From NCBI RefSeq assembly GCF_001610975.1, contig NZ_CP013342.1, forward strand, positions 1 to 64,000: DNA of 64,000 nucleotides, in the 5' to 3' direction. Origin of the DNA: Sphingopyxis terrae subsp. terrae NBRC 15098. Its GTDB lineage: Bacteria; Pseudomonadota; Alphaproteobacteria; Sphingomonadales; Sphingomonadaceae. Below are positions 1 to 8,900 of this stretch, in pieces; positions within the stretch are counted from its first letter, which is position 1; every line of letters starts with the position of its first letter. The notes beneath the pieces were generated by a model that made no database searches, was not told the origin of the DNA, and saw nothing but the letters and a program-made list of their open reading frames with translations. The position numbers were made by a program, and so were the translations under genes.

Positions 1-219
1 AAGGACTTTCTCTTCGGCAAGCGCCAGCAAGGCGCACCGGCGGCGCTCTCCGGCTTCGACCTCGAATTTGCCACGAGCAGCAGGCCGAACGATGAGGTTC
101 TGCAACAACCCATGGGCTGCGATGCTCGCTTTCAGTTCGGAATCTGCGGATGGGTCACCGTGACGGCGCACATTGCGAGGGGACTGGACCAACTTGGCCA
201 GCGGGATCGACTTGATCAT
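1..219 (-). CDS. ParB/RepB-like partition protein, N-terminal part (runs off the window)
   Basis: The first 73 residues are present and the rest lies outside the window. The protein starts MIKSIPLAKL and has the ParB/Srx-fold hallmarks: an xxIPLxxLxxSPxNVR opening, the LKASIAAHGLLQNLIV helix-strand segment at about residues 29-44, and the GERRR motif at residues 58-61, which in ParB N-terminal domains forms the CTP/DNA-contacting pocket. The start is supported by AGGAG eight bases upstream. Known roles are partition (parS binding) or ParB-like regulators on plasmids and islands. On an integrated element it may stabilise an excised circular form. No ParA partner is visible. Confidence 0.85.
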   Translation of the reverse strand, partial: MIKSIPLAKLVQSPRNVRRHGDPSADSELKASIAAHGLLQNLIVRPAARGKFEVEAGERRRCALLALAEEKVL

Positions 220-650
220 GGAACATACTCCTGAATATGAGCACGGGCATCGACCTTCGACGCTCATTCGGCTCAAACAGAAGCAAGCCCCCTTCCCTCT
301 CTATGACCGCGGGTGGGCCGATTGCGGTCGGCCCGTAATTGAGAGCGAAATGCCAGAAAGCTCACGTTGACGGGCGTGTGCGTTTCCTCCTTTCACCACG
401 GGAGGTTCGAACTGAGGACGGCTCACAACGACGTGCCGCACGCGGCTACCAGGAAGAACGCGCGCTTATCCTGCCCACCCCGGCAGACCGGACACGCATG
501 GAATTGCGGGCCGAACGCGGCCGTCTGGCGGATGACCTGCTCGCACTCCTCCGGCGAAAATACGTAAACTGAGACATGGCGAGGGAGAATGAAGGGTAGA
601 TGTCAGACAGCTAGTAACGAATTGGCCGCAGCCCCAACTCGTGCCAGCCT
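220..650. other. 431-bp gap without a confident gene; possible gene remnant on the minus strand
   Basis: This gap separates the parB-like gene, transcribed leftward, from the stop of the Argonaute gene. Bases 317-336 hold a hairpin with 7-bp arms (GGGCCGA / TCGGCCC). On the minus strand, 602 down to 423 is open without a stop and reads like protein, with a CPVC motif and about 80 percent GC at third positions over the last 50 codons. It has no ATG, GTG or TTG start. A competing plus-strand reading (339-572, TTG start) ends in an amphipathic helix-like segment. I cannot decide between a decayed gene and chance, so I call neither. Confidence 0.3.
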
Positions 651-2108
651 TCACATGTAATAGCGAAAGTCGGGCTGATCTCGCTCGGCATAGCTAACGT
701 GCTTCAAAACCCGTCCGACTTCCCGCGCTGCTCGGATGGGGATGGGAAGTGCGTGATCGAATTGGGTCGAGTTCCAATTCATCTTGGTTAAGGCAAGGAT
801 TTCGGTAGCTATTTCGTCCAGCGAGGTTTCACATTCATAGGGCCGAAGCTGCAGTGCGTTGGGCATTCGTGCGCCCGGGTAGGTGCCGTAGTATGGGACG
901 CTACCCCGCGTGTAGAGGATGCCGTCGTTTCCAATGCGGACGAAGCTCCCCCTGAGCGCGGGGTAATCACCTTCCCGGAAGAGGGCTACATGGCCACCTT
1001 CCGATACCCAAACCATATCAGTCATGGCGACGCGCATCTCTTCGATAGCTTCTGCGAAGCCACGAGATTCGCTATTCTCGAAGCGGGACGTCTTCAGAAT
1101 GACGATCCGGGCCGGCATCGTGCGGTGATGCTCAAAATAAGTCTCAAGCGAGCGCTTGACGAGATCGCAAGCATCTTCGCGGGCCAGATAGGGGTGCTTT
1201 CCTGGCCGATCAGTACGAGCCCTCGCTCCGCGAAGGATCAGCCCTTTACCCCGCTCGTCAAACATCTGAGCGGTGCTTGTCCAAAGCCGATGGCCGTCCA
1301 GGTCCCGATAAAATCCGATACCAAGATAGCATGTTTCATATCCGTCGGATTTGGGTAGACGCCACGGCACGCGACCGGCCTTGTAGAAAATCGCGTTGAG
1401 CAGGTTCCAAGCCCGCGTAGCTGGGCCTTGCACCTTGCGCTCAGTGGTTTTCATCTTCCTGGAAAGCTTGAAGGCGTCATCCCAGACCGAAGGCCAAGCA
1501 ATCTGTGTCGGCACGCTAAGGCTCAACGCCTTTGCCTTGAACAGATCACGGAAATTGAGCTCGGTAGGGCCGGCTTCCTCCTCATCATCGTCATCATCAT
1601 CTTCGGACACGATGCTACGTGCGTTGACCACCTTTTCGATCAGAACTTTCGGTAGGGCGATGACGATCACCTCGGGACGCGAAGTGCCCTCAAGCAAAAT
1701 GCGCGCCTGCGCGATCAGCAGATCGACAGCGGCGCGAACCGCTTCCTCGTGGTTCCTTATCGCAACAATCCTCTTTATCTCGGATTGAAGAACCGTCTGG
1801 CAGGCTTCCCGAGGCACTTCGAAGCGGCAGCGAAAGGGGTTCTGGTTTCCAAGCCCGGGGAAATCTGGATGCAAATTCCCCAGTTTTTCATTGTCGCTCG
1901 GGATACCTTGCATCGCGCGGTCGATGTATTTGGCAAACCCATCGACCGTATCAGATGTGCCTACCACTCCGATCCGCATCAGGTCGCCAGGCTTTGGCTG
2001 CAGAGGGCCGTGGCGCATCAATCCGACACGCGGGTCGAGGAACAGGCCGCCATCCCCAAATTCGAGATCTGGCTCGGGAATACAGCGAGTTTCGAATGTG
2101 AATGTCAC
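651..2108 (-). CDS. Short prokaryotic Argonaute (MID-PIWI), SPARDA-type
   Basis: Guide-binding subunit of a two-gene short Argonaute immune system. At 485 residues it has the length of short pAgos, which keep only MID and PIWI. The C-terminal PIWI half is recognisable: LGIGFYRD at 262-269, an ILKTSRF strand near 337-343, YTRGSVPYYGTYPG at 399-412 and the ALTKMNWNSTQFD segment at 439-451. The first catalytic Asp of the DEDX tetrad is replaced by Gly (G265), so slicing is not expected. In this family PIWI recognises target through the guide and signals to its partner. The gene starts with GTG and overlaps the upstream nuclease-APAZ stop in a GTGA quartet, giving translational coupling and probably a 1:1 complex. 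An acidic tract lies at residues 169-178. Assignment as a short pAgo is firm; the SPARDA subtype rests on the partner. Confidence 0.92.
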   Translation of the reverse strand: MTFTFETRCIPEPDLEFGDGGLFLDPRVGLMRHGPLQPKPGDLMRIGVVGTSDTVDGFAKYIDRAMQGIPSDNEKLGNLHPDFPGLGNQNPFRCRFEVPREACQTVLQSEIKRIVAIRNHEEAVRAAVDLLIAQARILLEGTSRPEVIVIALPKVLIEKVVNARSIVSEDDDDDDEEEAGPTELNFRDLFKAKALSLSVPTQIAWPSVWDDAFKLSRKMKTTERKVQGPATRAWNLLNAIFYKAGRVPWRLPKSDGYETCYLGIGFYRDLDGHRLWTSTAQMFDERGKGLILRGARARTDRPGKHPYLAREDACDLVKRSLETYFEHHRTMPARIVILKTSRFENSESRGFAEAIEEMRVAMTDMVWVSEGGHVALFREGDYPALRGSFVRIGNDGILYTRGSVPYYGTYPGARMPNALQLRPYECETSLDEIATEILALTKMNWNSTQFDHALPIPIRAAREVGRVLKHVSYAERDQPDFRYYM

Positions 2109-3484
2109 ACGCCTACTCCCAACTCGCCCTGTGTGGACTCATCGTCCTGAACCTTCATCCGTTTGGCGTTCGGATCTGTTTCGGACCAAGCGTTCTCAGG
2201 AACGGCCGCTTCCATGGCTACGGGTTCAACGACGTTGAATGTCAGAACCGGGCTGACTTCCTCGGCTTCTTGAAAAAGATCGAACTTCGCGTGCGGCTGA
2301 AGATCAATTCCTGAAAGCAGAAAACGGAACATCATCATCTGTCCGCGTATCGATCCGTTACGATCGAGCCTCTTCTTCCCAGCAAGCAGATCGGAGGCGA
2401 ACCTATGAGGACGGAAACCGTCTTCGGTGAACACAAAGGTTGGGGAAATCGATAGAAACCAATTGCTTCCGATTTGTTGGAAGCGAGGTGAGAAAGCGTG
2501 GTGGCGAAGGTAGTTGACCTGTCCTTTGCGTTTTCCCTTCTTGTAGTCGTAAACTTGGACGACCGTCGCGGATGTCGTTTCGCGCAAGGATCGATAGAAA
2601 TATCGCCTCGGCTGATACCTCTCTTCGGCCTTGAAATAGAAGAGCCGGGCTTTTCGGTCGAAAGCGAGGATATCCGAGAACTGTTCAGCCATTGTCCGGC
2701 GCAGCAGTTCGATCATCATCACCGCATCATCATGATCATCGCTAATCGACACGTCTTCCGTATCGACTTCCTCGACCGTGTCGATATCGACAATCGCTTC
2801 GAGCGGTGTACCTTCGGGATTGCGAAAGGACAGAAAACGGCGGCCGCGAATAACCCAATCGAAGTGATGGCCGTCAGCGCGCAATAACTCCGGAACCGCG
2901 TCACGGCCCGAGGCAAAAGGACTTTCGCCAACGAAGATCGATGAAGGCAGTCCGACGTGCATCAGATTTAGATGCGCTTGCTCGCCCACTCGAAGCGATG
3001 GGAGGAATGTGCCATCCTTACCGCGGCGGACTGCCATTGCAGCCAGGCGCTCGATCGAGCTGGAATCGAGGCGATCTCGATCCTTGCGAAATTTGAGGCG
3101 CCGTTCATCGCCTTCCTCTCCAGCCTCAACGTCGCGCCAATAGAGTGATCCGTCTTCCTGTCGGTAGAGGATCAGTGCGACAGGGAGACTGCAACGCTTC
3201 CAATAATCGATATCCTGCTGGCGAACGCTGTATTCAAACTCGTCGTCACTTTCGCCGACATATTTGGTGGACTTCGTCGTCTTCACTTGAACTGCGACGG
3301 TGAGACCGGTCATGGAGCGCGTAACGGGATCTCGAAATTCGATCGTCCCATCGATGCCCGTTTCCAGGCGCCCACGGCTTTCGAAAACGTGGCCGAGCTC
3401 AAGAATCTTGCTTTTGACTACGGTTTCGCCCAACTCGCCAGTCAGCTGGTTGTCCGTGAGAGTCTTCATCCAAGGCGCGGCCAT
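2105..3484 (-). CDS. DUF4365 nuclease-APAZ fusion (DREN-APAZ), SPARDA effector subunit
   Basis: Effector partner of the downstream short Argonaute, 459 residues. The N-terminal domain (about 8-120) matches DUF4365, a PD-(D/E)XK-type nuclease: GELGE at 16-20, GID with Asp45, and QVK at 66-68 as the D...QxK active-site signature, followed by the YWKRCSLPVALILY strand at 94-107. The C-terminal half (about 250-459) looks like an APAZ domain, which replaces the N/PAZ part of long Argonautes and docks onto the pAgo; the WFLSISPTFVFTEDG stretch is typical. In characterised SPARDA complexes guide-directed recognition of invader DNA activates collateral DNase/RNase activity and kills the infected cell. 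I use ATG at 3484; Met6 (3469) is an alternative. The gene is first in the operon and diverges from the small protein at 3694. Confidence 0.9.
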   Translation of the reverse strand: MAAPWMKTLTDNQLTGELGETVVKSKILELGHVFESRGRLETGIDGTIEFRDPVTRSMTGLTVAVQVKTTKSTKYVGESDDEFEYSVRQQDIDYWKRCSLPVALILYRQEDGSLYWRDVEAGEEGDERRLKFRKDRDRLDSSSIERLAAMAVRRGKDGTFLPSLRVGEQAHLNLMHVGLPSSIFVGESPFASGRDAVPELLRADGHHFDWVIRGRRFLSFRNPEGTPLEAIVDIDTVEEVDTEDVSISDDHDDAVMMIELLRRTMAEQFSDILAFDRKARLFYFKAEERYQPRRYFYRSLRETTSATVVQVYDYKKGKRKGQVNYLRHHAFSPRFQQIGSNWFLSISPTFVFTEDGFRPHRFASDLLAGKKRLDRNGSIRGQMMMFRFLLSGIDLQPHAKFDLFQEAEEVSPVLTFNVVEPVAMEAAVPENAWSETDPNAKRMKVQDDESTQGELGVGV

Positions 3485-3693
3485 GAGAACATATCAAGAA
3501 TATACGGTGCCGAGGCCTTCGTAGCAAGTTCTTGAAAACGCGTTTCCACCGCTAGGTAGGAGTGACGCCAAGGCCGCTTTCAATGCTGTGACGCGAAACA
3601 GAGATCTTAGGTAGGAAAAGGGAACGAGGGCAGAATCAAACAGTTCATTGACTGGTAACCTTCCGCAGAATATATCAACTGATGGAGAAAACC

Positions 3694-3879
3694 ATGCAGC
3701 AGGCTTGCTACTACAGCCCGGCGGAACGCCAGCAGGAGAAGGAGCGTCAACGCGCTTCCGACGCCGACGACCTGCGTTCTGGCCGTATTTCGCGCGACGA
3801 GCTGCGTGCCCGCAATGGTTTTTTCTCCTCGCTGGACATCGTCGAATCGTCGATCATCTGCGAAGAGGCTTTCGCCTGA
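3694..3879 (+). CDS. Small charged protein of unknown function, partner of the nucleotidyltransferase
   Basis: A 61-residue protein starting MQQACYYSPAE, with GGAG seven bases upstream of the ATG at 3694; an in-frame ATG at 3682 has no such site. It is highly charged and helical (ERQQEKERQRASDADDLRSG), followed by an ISRDELRARNGFFSSLD segment that looks like a short folded motif. I do not recognise the family. It ends just where the nucleotidyltransferase reading frame becomes protein-like, in the +2 frame relative to it, so the two are probably translationally coupled. By position it could be an antitoxin or a regulatory subunit, but that is inference only. Confidence 0.6.
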   Translation: MQQACYYSPAERQQEKERQRASDADDLRSGRISRDELRARNGFFSSLDIVESSIICEEAFA

Positions 3880-4703
3880 ATCAAGCAGTTCTACCTGCCA
3901 AGATCGTCTATGATCTAGCAAGCATCCTGAAATTGAGTGACGATGCCTTCATCGTCGGAGGCCAAGCGCTCAACCTGTGGGCAGAGCGCTACAGCCATGT
4001 AGCCGAGCTCGATGCCTACGGGCCCTACACATCCAAAGATATTGACTACTTTGGTCAGCGCGAAGCCGCAGAAAAGCTTGCAAACGCTCTTGGTGGTTCC
4101 GTTGCCATCCCCAACGCCGACAACCACACACCGCAGACGGCCATAGTGCATGCTGAGATCGATGGGCACCCGATTGAAATCGATTTTCTCTGGCATGTCA
4201 TGGGCGTCGATGACGCCAAGCTAAAGAAGCAAGCCATCCAGATAAGAATGAATGTCAGGATGACTGAAGGGACGGCTGAGCTCCATGTCCCAATAATGCA
4301 TCCCTTTCATTGCCTGCAAAGCCGCCTAGCCAACGTTGTCCAGCTCAAAAGGGAAACCGACCTGGCCCTTAATCAGCTCAACGCTTCACCAATTGTTCTG
4401 CGCGAATTTCTTCTCGAGCAATTAGATAATGGCCAAAGCAAGCACGTTACAGGCGTTCTTCAAGCCCTCTATGATTACCTTTCGAGCGACATCGTAGGCC
4501 GCAAGGCGCACAAGCACATGCGCAACGATCCTTCAGCGATCCTCGATACATTCCAAAATGACGAGCGCCTTGACGAACGCTGGCGTGAAAAATCTCTGCA
4601 TTCCATGCGAGCTTCGTTAGCCAGAAAGCGCACGGCATGGGGCATAATGACCGAGCGAATCAAAGAAGCATTCAACCGAAAGCGCGAGAACGCCCGATCT
4701 TGA
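3876..4703 (+). CDS. Nucleotidyltransferase-fold (MNT/AbiEii-like) protein; start uncertain
   Basis: The nucleotidyltransferase active-site pattern is clear: a GGQALNLW motif, then DID in TSKDIDYFG, then a third carboxylate in PIEIDFLW. This is the GG...DxD...D arrangement of minimal nucleotidyltransferases, including AbiEii-type and MenT-type toxins that add nucleotides to RNA or protein. A helical C-terminal region of about 150 residues follows and may be the partner-binding or HEPN-like part. No ATG precedes the conserved core. The frame stays open back to 3648, but over 3694-3879 the other frame encodes the small protein, so I place the beginning at CTG 3876, overlapping the small protein's TGA. 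TTG at 3933 is the first conventional start but would remove a helix. It lies among defence genes, so a toxin or phage-defence role is plausible. Confidence 0.7.
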   Translation: MNQAVLPAKIVYDLASILKLSDDAFIVGGQALNLWAERYSHVAELDAYGPYTSKDIDYFGQREAAEKLANALGGSVAIPNADNHTPQTAIVHAEIDGHPIEIDFLWHVMGVDDAKLKKQAIQIRMNVRMTEGTAELHVPIMHPFHCLQSRLANVVQLKRETDLALNQLNASPIVLREFLLEQLDNGQSKHVTGVLQALYDYLSSDIVGRKAHKHMRNDPSAILDTFQNDERLDERWREKSLHSMRASLARKRTAWGIMTERIKEAFNRKRENARS

Positions 4704-4808
4704 GCCAATTTGATGTCAGCTTTCAAGGCCAAGTGCAGGTTATTTGATACACCTTAGAGGGGCGCAAAGCTGCCGGAGTCGCCGCAGCGCAAGCCGGATG
4801 TTGGATCT

Positions 4809-5528
4809 TCAGTCAGTGTCCACCACTCGAAACACGGCACCTGTTCCCGCGTCTCGAACCAGATCGACACCCGTTCCATCCCAGTGGTAGTCGAGGTGAC
4901 GTCCCTGAGTGGGGTCGGATGCACAATCCGGGTAGAACAAGCCGACACACTCACCACCCGAATGCCGGATGCTCGGATAGACAACACCTTCGGCCCCGTC
5001 CCCTTTGAGCGCAACAGCCAGGGCTTGCGATGCAGCATAGTTGCCGGGATCAAGCGCAGGATCGCCTGCGGCAAGGCTCCTGAGATCGTGAAGATCGGCG
5101 CTTACCGAAAGGATGATCTCACGGAACTGTGAGGTCCAGCCTGGCGCTTCTACAGTGCGAGCCATGAAGCGGGCATGATGATCGATTGTCTCGAACAGCG
5201 CAGTTTCAAATGCATTGCCCGCGTATAGGACGCCGTAGGTCCCATCGGTGAAGCGACTTGGTCGGTCAGTGCTGACATGCGTGAACGGGGCCATCAGATA
5301 GGATGCGCCGTTGCCCCCTACCCGACGGTCTGCAGGTACCAGATCGAGATTGCCGATCGTCGCCATGATGCGAGGATTGGTTTTTTGCTCGGCGGAGATC
5401 AGCAGCGGCCAATCTGCGGGGTCTGCGATATCTTCGAACAGGTCGATCGGCGGAAAGGCACTGCGGATAATCCGCACAGCGTCTTCCCACTCGACCTGGG
5501 CAATCGGAATTGCATTGGGATCAATCAC
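4809..5528 (-). CDS. RES-domain toxin (NAD+-degrading), toxin of RES-Xre pair
   Basis: Toxin of a type II RES-Xre pair, 239 residues. Characterised RES toxins (MbcT, the P. putida RES toxin) degrade NAD+ and stop growth. RES-family features include the central YGVLYAGNAFETALFE segment, carrying the conserved Tyr and Glu of the ADP-ribosyltransferase-like fold, the R in an RFTDGTYG context just before it, and a C-terminal EGVVYPSIRHSGGECVGLFYPD stretch, from which the conserved Ser is drawn. Here that region reads SIRHSGGEC. The start is GTG at 5528 inside a GTGA overlap with the antitoxin stop, so synthesis is coupled to the antitoxin. The size is slightly above the family's usual 150-230. 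Confidence 0.88.
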   Translation of the reverse strand: MIDPNAIPIAQVEWEDAVRIIRSAFPPIDLFEDIADPADWPLLISAEQKTNPRIMATIGNLDLVPADRRVGGNGASYLMAPFTHVSTDRPSRFTDGTYGVLYAGNAFETALFETIDHHARFMARTVEAPGWTSQFREIILSVSADLHDLRSLAAGDPALDPGNYAASQALAVALKGDGAEGVVYPSIRHSGGECVGLFYPDCASDPTQGRHLDYHWDGTGVDLVRDAGTGAVFRVVDTD

Positions 5529-5938
5529 CAGGCACCACGTTCGGCATCAAGATAGCGACGCACCCGCATGATATCAGTCAGTTCGCCGCCAAACATGACA
5601 TCGAGCGCACTTGCTCCGGCAAAGGCGGCGTTACCTGCCTTGATCCAGGCGTAGCCACGCTGGGCTTCGGAAAAGATGATCCTCAGCGCCTTGTGGATAC
5701 CCATCAGGTTGGAGAGCCGCGCCGCGCCATCGCGCGAGACACGGCCTGCACCCTCAGCCTTCCACCGCCGATAGGAGCGAACCGGCATGTCGAGCAAAGT
5801 CGCGGCTTGTTCGTCGGTTAGTTCCCATTTCCCAAACAGGTTCAGCACGGCGCGGAACATCGCCGCTGCTTCCTCTTGGGTTACAGGATCGGGCCGGAAG
5901 GCGTGGGGGACGGTATCAATGGGTTGCAAAGCCAACAT
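5525..5938 (-). CDS. Xre/MbcA/ParS-type antitoxin (DUF2384)
   Basis: Antitoxin of the RES-Xre pair, 137 residues. The N-terminal part contains a helix-turn-helix-like segment (TDEQAATLLDMPVRSYRRWK). The C-terminal part is the MbcA/ParS toxin-binding domain, with the RLSNLMGIHKALRIIF helix and the typical ending in a GGELTDIMRVRRYLDAERGAW segment. The ATG at 5938 is chosen because GGAG lies seven bases upstream. The open frame extends further upstream but lacks a site and overlaps the helicase stop. Antitoxins of this family bind their own promoter, and an inverted repeat at 5952-5980 is a candidate operator. Confidence 0.85.
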   Translation of the reverse strand: MLALQPIDTVPHAFRPDPVTQEEAAAMFRAVLNLFGKWELTDEQAATLLDMPVRSYRRWKAEGAGRVSRDGAARLSNLMGIHKALRIIFSEAQRGYAWIKAGNAAFAGASALDVMFGGELTDIMRVRRYLDAERGAW

Positions 5939-5951
5939 GACTGTTCTCCAT

Positions 5952-5980
5952 ATGGCAGCATATAGCATGTTTAATGCCAT
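5952..5980. promoter_or_regulatory. Candidate operator of the RES-Xre operon
   Basis: Perfect 6-bp inverted repeat ATGGCA at 5952-5957 and TGCCAT at 5975-5980, centred in an AT-rich stretch just upstream of the antitoxin start and its RBS. It lies in the 55-bp gap between the antitoxin start and the helicase stop. An autoregulatory binding site for the Xre antitoxin is an inference from position and symmetry. Confidence 0.4.
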
Positions 5981-5993
5981 TTGGTAAGATACG

Positions 5994-8900
5994 TCAAATT
6001 TGGCCTGCAAGCCGCGCCAAGACCGGCACAGCGTTCGTCGTCGGGACGAAAAGTCGCGTCTGATAGCGAATGATCTCGGTGAAGCACCCATGTGCCTTGT
6101 ACCAGTCGAGGCGCGACGCGGACCAACCAGCCAGTTCGAGCCGCTGCGCGCCATTCACGAGGCTGCGCTTGAGCGTAAGCGCTTCGCGGCTTTTGATTTG
6201 CATCGCTCGCCCTGTCCCGAGCACCGCATCGACGATTTGCTCTGCCGAAAAGGCATGTTCGTCTTCGAGCCCAAGCGCCTGACATAGTTCAGGCACGCAA
6301 TGGAGCGGAACCTCCCGACCTAATAGCGAGCGTCCGTCTCGCGCCGAGATCCGGCTGACCCGAACATAGTCGGAAGGGAGTTTGTCCCACACCGGAAGCA
6401 GCAGGCCGGTTGCAAGATGCAGGCGCTCGCGCTTGTGATTTGAGGCGGCGTCATCGACCTCAGCCTGCCACAGGCGGCGAAATTCGGTTGGATCCACCGT
6501 TTCCCAGTTGCTCTCCGCGAGTTGATCGGCGGTGATGTGCCCATGCTTCAAGGGACGGACAAGCTCGAAGCGGGCCACCCGCATACCTTCGTCTGTGAGC
6601 AGGCTGCGCGCTGGGACAAGCAGCCCGATCCGGCCTGAGCGCGTATTACGGAGAAGCTGCTGACGCGTACCTGAAAAGCCGTAGAGATCCTCGAGGCGTT
6701 TGAGACGCAAAGGCTTGAGCGCGCGGGCGATCTCGAGTTCCAGGAGATGCGTAGTCGCGCCCGACAGCGCATCGGTGCGCAGTAGCGTGTCGGTCAGCAC
6801 CTCGTAATGCTCCACCGCAATGGTCTCGACCCCAATGTCGAGCGTGCCGGCCTGGCGTGCTGCATCGATCCGCGCTTCGACGAGGCCGAGAAACTCGTCA
6901 AATATGCCGTTTTGCAAAGCAATCGGCAACGCGAGGATGCGATTAAGCCAGCGCTGGATTGTTGGCAGGTCATCGACCATCCCGCCGTCGGGCCCTTCGA
7001 CCCTGAGCCCGCTCAATTCCTCAAACCGAGAAAGCGTAACGGCTTCCAGCTTGCCTGCGAACAACAGGCCGAACCAGCGATGAAGCGCCTCCTTGGCGTA
7101 GGTGCTCTCGAGATTGTCGGCAGGATCGAAGAGGTTCTGCCCACCTGTCTGGCGCTGCCCTCGGGTCAGTGCCCCGAGACTGTCGAGCCGACGTGCAATG
7201 GTCGATATAAACCGACGTTCGCCACGCACGTCGGTGGTCACCGGGCGGAACAGCGGGGCCGACGCCTGATTGGTGCGGTTGGTACGGCCAAGGCCCTGAA
7301 TTGCGGCATCGGCCCGCCAGCCCGGCTCAAGCAGAAAGTGGACCCGGCGCATCTGGTTCTTTGCCGCAAGGTCGGCATGATAACTGCGGCCGGTGCCACC
7401 GGCATCGGAGAAAACCAGAATCCGCTTTGTCCCGTCCATAAAATCTCGCGTTTCGGCGACATTGGCGCGCGGAGAGCGCGACTGGAGCACCTGACGTCCA
7501 TCGCGCCCGACGATCAGGCGGCGGGTACGGCCGGTGACTTCGGCGACCTGATCGACACCAAACCGTTCGATGATCGCATCGAGCGCCGTCGCGATCGGCG
7601 GCAAGGCACAGAGCTGCTCGATCATGCGATCGCGCGCGGCAAGCGCCGAACGACACAGAACAGGGGCACCGTTCTCATCACTCATCGGTTCGGACCGGGC
7701 ATTGCCGTTCTCGTCCGTAAACACGGACATCAACCGCACCGGAAAGCTTTTGGTGAGGTAATCGATCACGTATTCGCGGGGGGAGAGATCGATTTCGAGT
7801 GCTTCGCGATCTGCATCGGAGAGATCGGCGAGGCGGCGGTTAAGCATGGCTTCGGCGGTCGAGACGAGTTGCACTACAACAGCGTTGCCGTCGGCAAGTG
7901 CCGTATCAATCGCAGGGAGCAGGCTCGGCAGCTTCATGGATAGAAGGAGCTGCGCGAAGAAGCGCTGTTTGGTGCCTTCAAACACCGAAAGCGCAGCAGA
8001 TTTGGCACCTGAATTGAGGGTCTCGCCACTGTCGGTGTCGACGATCCGGGTTGCCTCGAGAGCTTCGCGCAGGTTGGCATGAATGATTGCCCACGCGTCT
8101 GCATAGGCGTCATAATCCGCTACCTGGTCGGGGGTCAGGCAATGCTCCAGAATCTCGTACTCAACTCCGGCGAATGAAAGGGCCCTCGCGGCATACAGCC
8201 CCAGTGACTTCAGATCGCGCGCGACCAGTTCCATTGCAGCGATACCGCCATCGCGGATATCTGCGACGAAGGCTTCGCGATTGGCAAAAGCCGTCTCGGG
8301 ACCCCAAAGGCCAAGACGGGTGGCATAGGCGAGATTATTGACGTCGGATGCCCCGGTCGCCGAAGCGTAGAGCACGCGGGCGCGCGGCAGCAGATTCTGG
8401 ATGCGAACACCGGCAATGCCCTGCTCCGATCCCTTGACCTTACCACGTGAGCCCTCCCCGCCTGCGGCGTTGGCCATCGCATGGGCTTCGTCGAAGACGA
8501 TGAGCCCGTCGAAATCCTCCCCTGCCCATTCGAGAATCTGATCGAGCCGGGTCGCGTCGCTTCGACCCGAACGCAGTGTCGGATAAGTCACGAAGAGTAT
8601 GCCCTCGCGCATCCTGATCGGGACACCGAGCTTCCATTGGCCAAGGGGCTGGACGTCGATGGGAAGGCCGCCGAGCGCGCTCCAGTCGCGGCGGGCATCT
8701 TCGAGCAAAGCTTCGTTCTTGGAAATCCAGATGTGGCGCCGTTCGCCCCTCACCCACCGGTCGAGGATGACGGAAGCGACCTGCCGTCCTTTCCCTGCAC
8801 CAGTTCCGTCACCAAGAAAGTAGCCCATGCGGTAGGCGTGCCCCTCGGCGCTCGCCTTCAAGGCGCAGCCCTTGTCGTCGGGCTCAAACCGTCCCGGCAG

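Noticed and set aside
339..572. Plus-strand 77-codon frame with a helical end (ELRAERGRLADDLLALL)
   Set aside because: Begins with TTG and no RBS, and competes with an equally protein-like minus-strand frame; not called as a gene.
651..2108. Catalytically active long-type Argonaute
   Set aside because: Length is that of short pAgos, there is no PAZ/N domain, and the first DEDX Asp position is Gly.
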